Of a stretch of 16,269 nt of DNA, positions 14,458 through 16,269 are shown one piece after another. Origin of the DNA: Pseudomonas sp. (GTDB taxonomy: Bacteria > Pseudomonadota > Gammaproteobacteria > Pseudomonadales > Pseudomonadaceae); contig SKFV01000081.1 of assembly GCA_007117785.1 (NCBI GenBank), positions 1 through 16,269 on the forward strand, read 5' to 3'. Position 1 is the stretch's first letter. Each line of letters begins with the position of its first letter. A program made the position numbers and the translations under genes. The notes under the pieces are model-generated. The model was not told the DNA's origin. It made no database searches and saw nothing but the letters and a program-made list of their open reading frames with translations.

Positions 14458-15615
14458 TCAGAGCTTGCCCTGCAGAGCATTGAGGAACAATTGCTGGTAT
14501 TGCCCGGCATCCAGCTTGATCGGGTTGGTGCGGGCCGCCGGATCCTTGATCGACATGGCGCCAAGGGTCTCCGCCTGGGCATCGTCAAGGCCAATGTCAG
14601 CCAGGGTATGCGGAATATCCAGTTCCTGACGCAGATCCAGCACCCATTCCAGCATGCCATCAAAGTTCTGCTTGGGTAGACCGAGGTAGCGCGCAGCACG
14701 CTCCATTTCCTGCTCGATAGCACTGCGATTGATTTGCAGTACGTAGGGCATAACGATGGCGTTCAGCGTGCCGTGGTGCGCGTCATACATGGCGCCCAGG
14801 CTGTGCGACAAGGCATGGATGGCACCCAGGCCGCGCTGGAAAGCCACGCAACCCATGGTTGAAGCCACCATCATCTGCATACGGGCATCAAGGTCATTGC
14901 CTTGCTTGGTGGCACGTGGCAGGTACTCCTTGATCAGGCGCATACCTTCCAGGGCAATGCCTTCAGCCATGGGATGGAACAGGGGTACGCAGAAAGCTTC
15001 CAGATTATGCGCCAGTGCATCCATACCGGTAGCGGCGGTCATCTTGGCCGGCAGACCCAGCGTCAGCTCGGGATCCAGGATGACAATCGCTGGAACCATT
15101 TTGGCGTGAAAGAGAATGCGCTTGGAATGGGTCTCTTCGTCGCTGATCACCGATGCCTGACCCACTTCCGAGCCGGTACCTGCTGTCGTAGGCACGGCAA
15201 CCACGGGCAACATCTTGCTGACATCGACATTGGAGGGCTTGAGCGCATCCCACAGGCCGATATCCTGCTTGGCAACCAGGGCGATAGCCTTGGCAGCATC
15301 AATGGCCGAGCCGCCACCAAAGGCAATCACGCCATCGTGGTTGCCGGCTTTCAAGGCAGCAATACCATCCAGCACGTTTTCACTGCTCGGATTGCCTTTA
15401 ACCTTACTGAACACAGCGGCCTCGAGGCCAGCATCACGACACTGCTCAATCGCTGCCTCAACCATTGGCAATGCTGCCAAACCGGGGTCAGTGACCAGCA
15501 AGGGTGCCTGCATGCCCAGTTGTTTACAGGCTTTGGCCAGTTCACCGATACGCCCGGGACCTACGCGTACCGAGGTCGGGTAATGCCAGTTCATGCTGTA
15601 AGAGGTGATTTCCAT
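14458..15615 (-). CDS. Iron-containing (group III) NAD-dependent alcohol dehydrogenase
   Basis: This 385-residue cytosolic enzyme interconverts an alcohol and an aldehyde with NAD(P)(H). The N-terminal nucleotide-binding domain has GGGSAIDAAKA from residue 100 and PTTAGTGSEV near 142. The C-terminal helical domain has all four metal ligands: Asp199 and His203 (GMDALAHNLEAF), His267 (GAIHALSHSLGAMY) and His281 (HHGTLNAI). It is therefore expected to be active with iron or another divalent metal. The substrate cannot be read from the sequence; relatives include ethanol, lactaldehyde, 1,3-propanediol and 4-hydroxybutyrate dehydrogenases. ATG 15615 has GGAG in the 12 bases upstream. It is monocistronic, ends at a strong terminator, and is divergent from the cytochrome gene. 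The intergenic palindrome at 15692-15716 is a possible operator. Confidence 0.92.
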   Translation of the reverse strand: MEITSYSMNWHYPTSVRVGPGRIGELAKACKQLGMQAPLLVTDPGLAALPMVEAAIEQCRDAGLEAAVFSKVKGNPSSENVLDGIAALKAGNHDGVIAFGGGSAIDAAKAIALVAKQDIGLWDALKPSNVDVSKMLPVVAVPTTAGTGSEVGQASVISDEETHSKRILFHAKMVPAIVILDPELTLGLPAKMTAATGMDALAHNLEAFCVPLFHPMAEGIALEGMRLIKEYLPRATKQGNDLDARMQMMVASTMGCVAFQRGLGAIHALSHSLGAMYDAHHGTLNAIVMPYVLQINRSAIEQEMERAARYLGLPKQNFDGMLEWVLDLRQELDIPHTLADIGLDDAQAETLGAMSIKDPAARTNPIKLDAGQYQQLFLNALQGKL

Positions 15616-15691
15616 GCTGTCTCCGCTGAATGCTCGTTATTGGAATCAGATTATCGGTGCGGTTACCGACTGAGCAGGCCAGTCAAACTCT

Positions 15692-15716
15692 GGGATACAG
15701 AACCGATTTGTGTCCC
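15692..15716. promoter_or_regulatory. Imperfect 25-bp palindrome in the dehydrogenase-cytochrome intergenic region
   Basis: GGGATACAGA (15692-15701) and TTTGTGTCCC (15707-15716) are inverted copies that match at 8 of 10 positions around a 5-base centre. The site lies 77 bases upstream of the dehydrogenase start, a reasonable position for an activator or repressor dimer. I do not recognise the half-site. The remaining roughly 300-base spacer (15616-15913) shows no convincing gene. Confidence 0.4.
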
Positions 15717-15835
15717 GCAACATACCCAAAACAGCCGCCTACGTCCATGCCCGGCAACATCTGCTGCGACAATTGGCCACTTGCTTTCCCGTGACCAGAA
15801 GGTAGAGTTTAGCCAGTACCAACAGGTCCATAGTC

Positions 15836-15863
15836 TTGATCTTGGGCCCATTACGCTGATAAG
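15836..15863 (+). promoter_or_regulatory. Possible sigma-70 promoter for the cytochrome gene
   Basis: TTGATC (15836-15841) and GATAAG (15858-15863) are separated by 16 bases and give a leader of about 45 bases before the cytochrome start. The -35 match is 4 of 6 and the -10 match is 4 of 6, so the call is tentative. TTGAT is also half of an Anr/FNR site, but the second half is missing. Confidence 0.3.
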
Positions 15864-15913
15864 CGCTGACCACAGTGCACTGCGCATCCGCATAAATGCC
15901 TTGAGGATAAACC

Positions 15914-16237
15914 ATGATGAAAACCCTGATCTCTGCAGTATCACTGGCTGCCCTGATGGCCGCCCCCGCCGTTATGGCTGATGACCCCGAGCAACTGTTC
16001 AACACCAAGGCCTGCATGGCGTGCCACGCTCTGGATGATGCTCAGCGTGTTGGACCCGGCATGGCTGCGGTAAAAGCGCGCTACGCCGATGAAGATCTGG
16101 ACGAGATCGTTACCACCTTGGCCGGTTACATCAAGAATGGCAACGTCGGCAACTGGGGTCAGATTCCCATGCCGGCTAATGCGGCCATTACCGAAGAACA
16201 GGCTGAAATCCTTGCCCGCTGGGTGATGACTCGTTGA
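15914..16237 (+). CDS. Periplasmic cytochrome c551-type electron carrier
   Basis: This 107-residue precursor has a classic signal peptide with cleavage expected after Ala22 (APAVMA, then DDPEQLF). It leaves a mature cytochrome of about 85 residues. The heme-attachment motif CMACH has His38 as one axial ligand, and Met86 in GQIPMPANA is the other. Overall it closely resembles P. aeruginosa cytochrome c551 (mature length 82), which carries electrons from the bc1 complex to cytochrome cd1 nitrite reductase or to other terminal oxidases and peroxidases. No nir genes are visible, so its partner is unknown. GAGGA at 15903-15907 precedes two ATGs; 15914 is given, and 15917 is equally possible. The gene is divergent from the dehydrogenase. 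Confidence 0.93.
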   Translation: MMKTLISAVSLAALMAAPAVMADDPEQLFNTKACMACHALDDAQRVGPGMAAVKARYADEDLDEIVTTLAGYIKNGNVGNWGQIPMPANAAITEEQAEILARWVMTR

Positions 16238-16269
16238 TCTGACACTAGCAAGCAAACAAAACCCCGCAC
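16238..16269 (+). other. Tail of the window, probably the start of a terminator
   Basis: The 32 bases after the cytochrome stop end in ACAAAACCCCGCAC. This looks like the A-rich ascending arm of a Rho-independent hairpin cut by the window edge. The complementary arm is not present, so this is only a suggestion. Confidence 0.25.

Noticed and set aside
15772..15785. TTGGCCACTTGCTT as a sigma-54 promoter
   Set aside because: The GG and GC elements are about 3 bases too close to each other for a -24/-12 promoter.
15836..15849. TTGATCTTGGGCCC as an Anr/FNR box for the cytochrome gene
   Set aside because: Only the left half TTGAT is present; the ATCAA half is absent.
14902..15981. A 359-codon plus-strand frame opposite the alcohol dehydrogenase, running into the cytochrome gene
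   Set aside because: It overlaps two well-supported genes and shows no domain; it is a shadow frame.
1..16269. CRISPR array, insertion sequence, prophage, tRNA or rRNA gene, or a defence system
   Set aside because: I saw no regularly spaced repeats, transposase or integrase motifs, terminal inverted repeats with target duplications, tRNA cloverleaf or rRNA sequence. All substantial frames are accounted for by housekeeping or regulatory genes.

Overview
The window is an ordinary, gene-dense chromosomal segment from a gammaproteobacterium, most likely a member of the Pseudomonadaceae. The gene order (spoT-ridA, oxyR-recG-HDOD gene-hupA, ubiC-ubiA-phoB-phoR, then a CheY/PilZ-like regulator) resembles what I remember of the distal part of Pseudomonas chromosomes. 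The moderate GC content and the insertion of a DauA-type transporter and a cytochrome c551 gene could fit a marine Pseudomonas or Halopseudomonas lineage. That placement is inference from protein resemblance and synteny, not a search.

Left part (1-4551): the 3' part of spoT (stringent response) runs into ridA with 17 bases between them, and a strong hairpin follows ridA. Convergent to them is a YeeZ-like Rossmann-fold dehydratase gene. Divergent from that gene is a SulP-family transporter closely resembling E. coli DauA.

Middle part (4628-11199): oxyR, with both redox cysteines at positions 199 and 208, is followed after 5 bases by recG. Next comes a gene fusing a YbaK-like domain to an HDOD domain. 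The HU gene hupA lies on the other strand, and its leader carries an AACAACAACAA stretch like the Hfq/Crc target motif. ubiC and ubiA, the first two dedicated steps of ubiquinone synthesis, form a tight pair.

Right part (11309-16269): phoB-phoR, preceded by a plausible Pho box, senses phosphate limitation. A response regulator with a degenerate PilZ-like C-terminus is convergent with phoR. A group III iron-type alcohol dehydrogenase gene with a perfect 14-bp terminator hairpin is divergent from a small periplasmic cytochrome c551-type gene. Their shared intergenic region contains an imperfect palindrome. The window ends just after the cytochrome gene, probably inside its terminator.

I found no rRNA, tRNA, CRISPR array, insertion sequence, prophage or transfer signature. 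No clearly new multi-gene system is visible. The points worth a second look are single-gene architectures and possible cis-regulatory sites.
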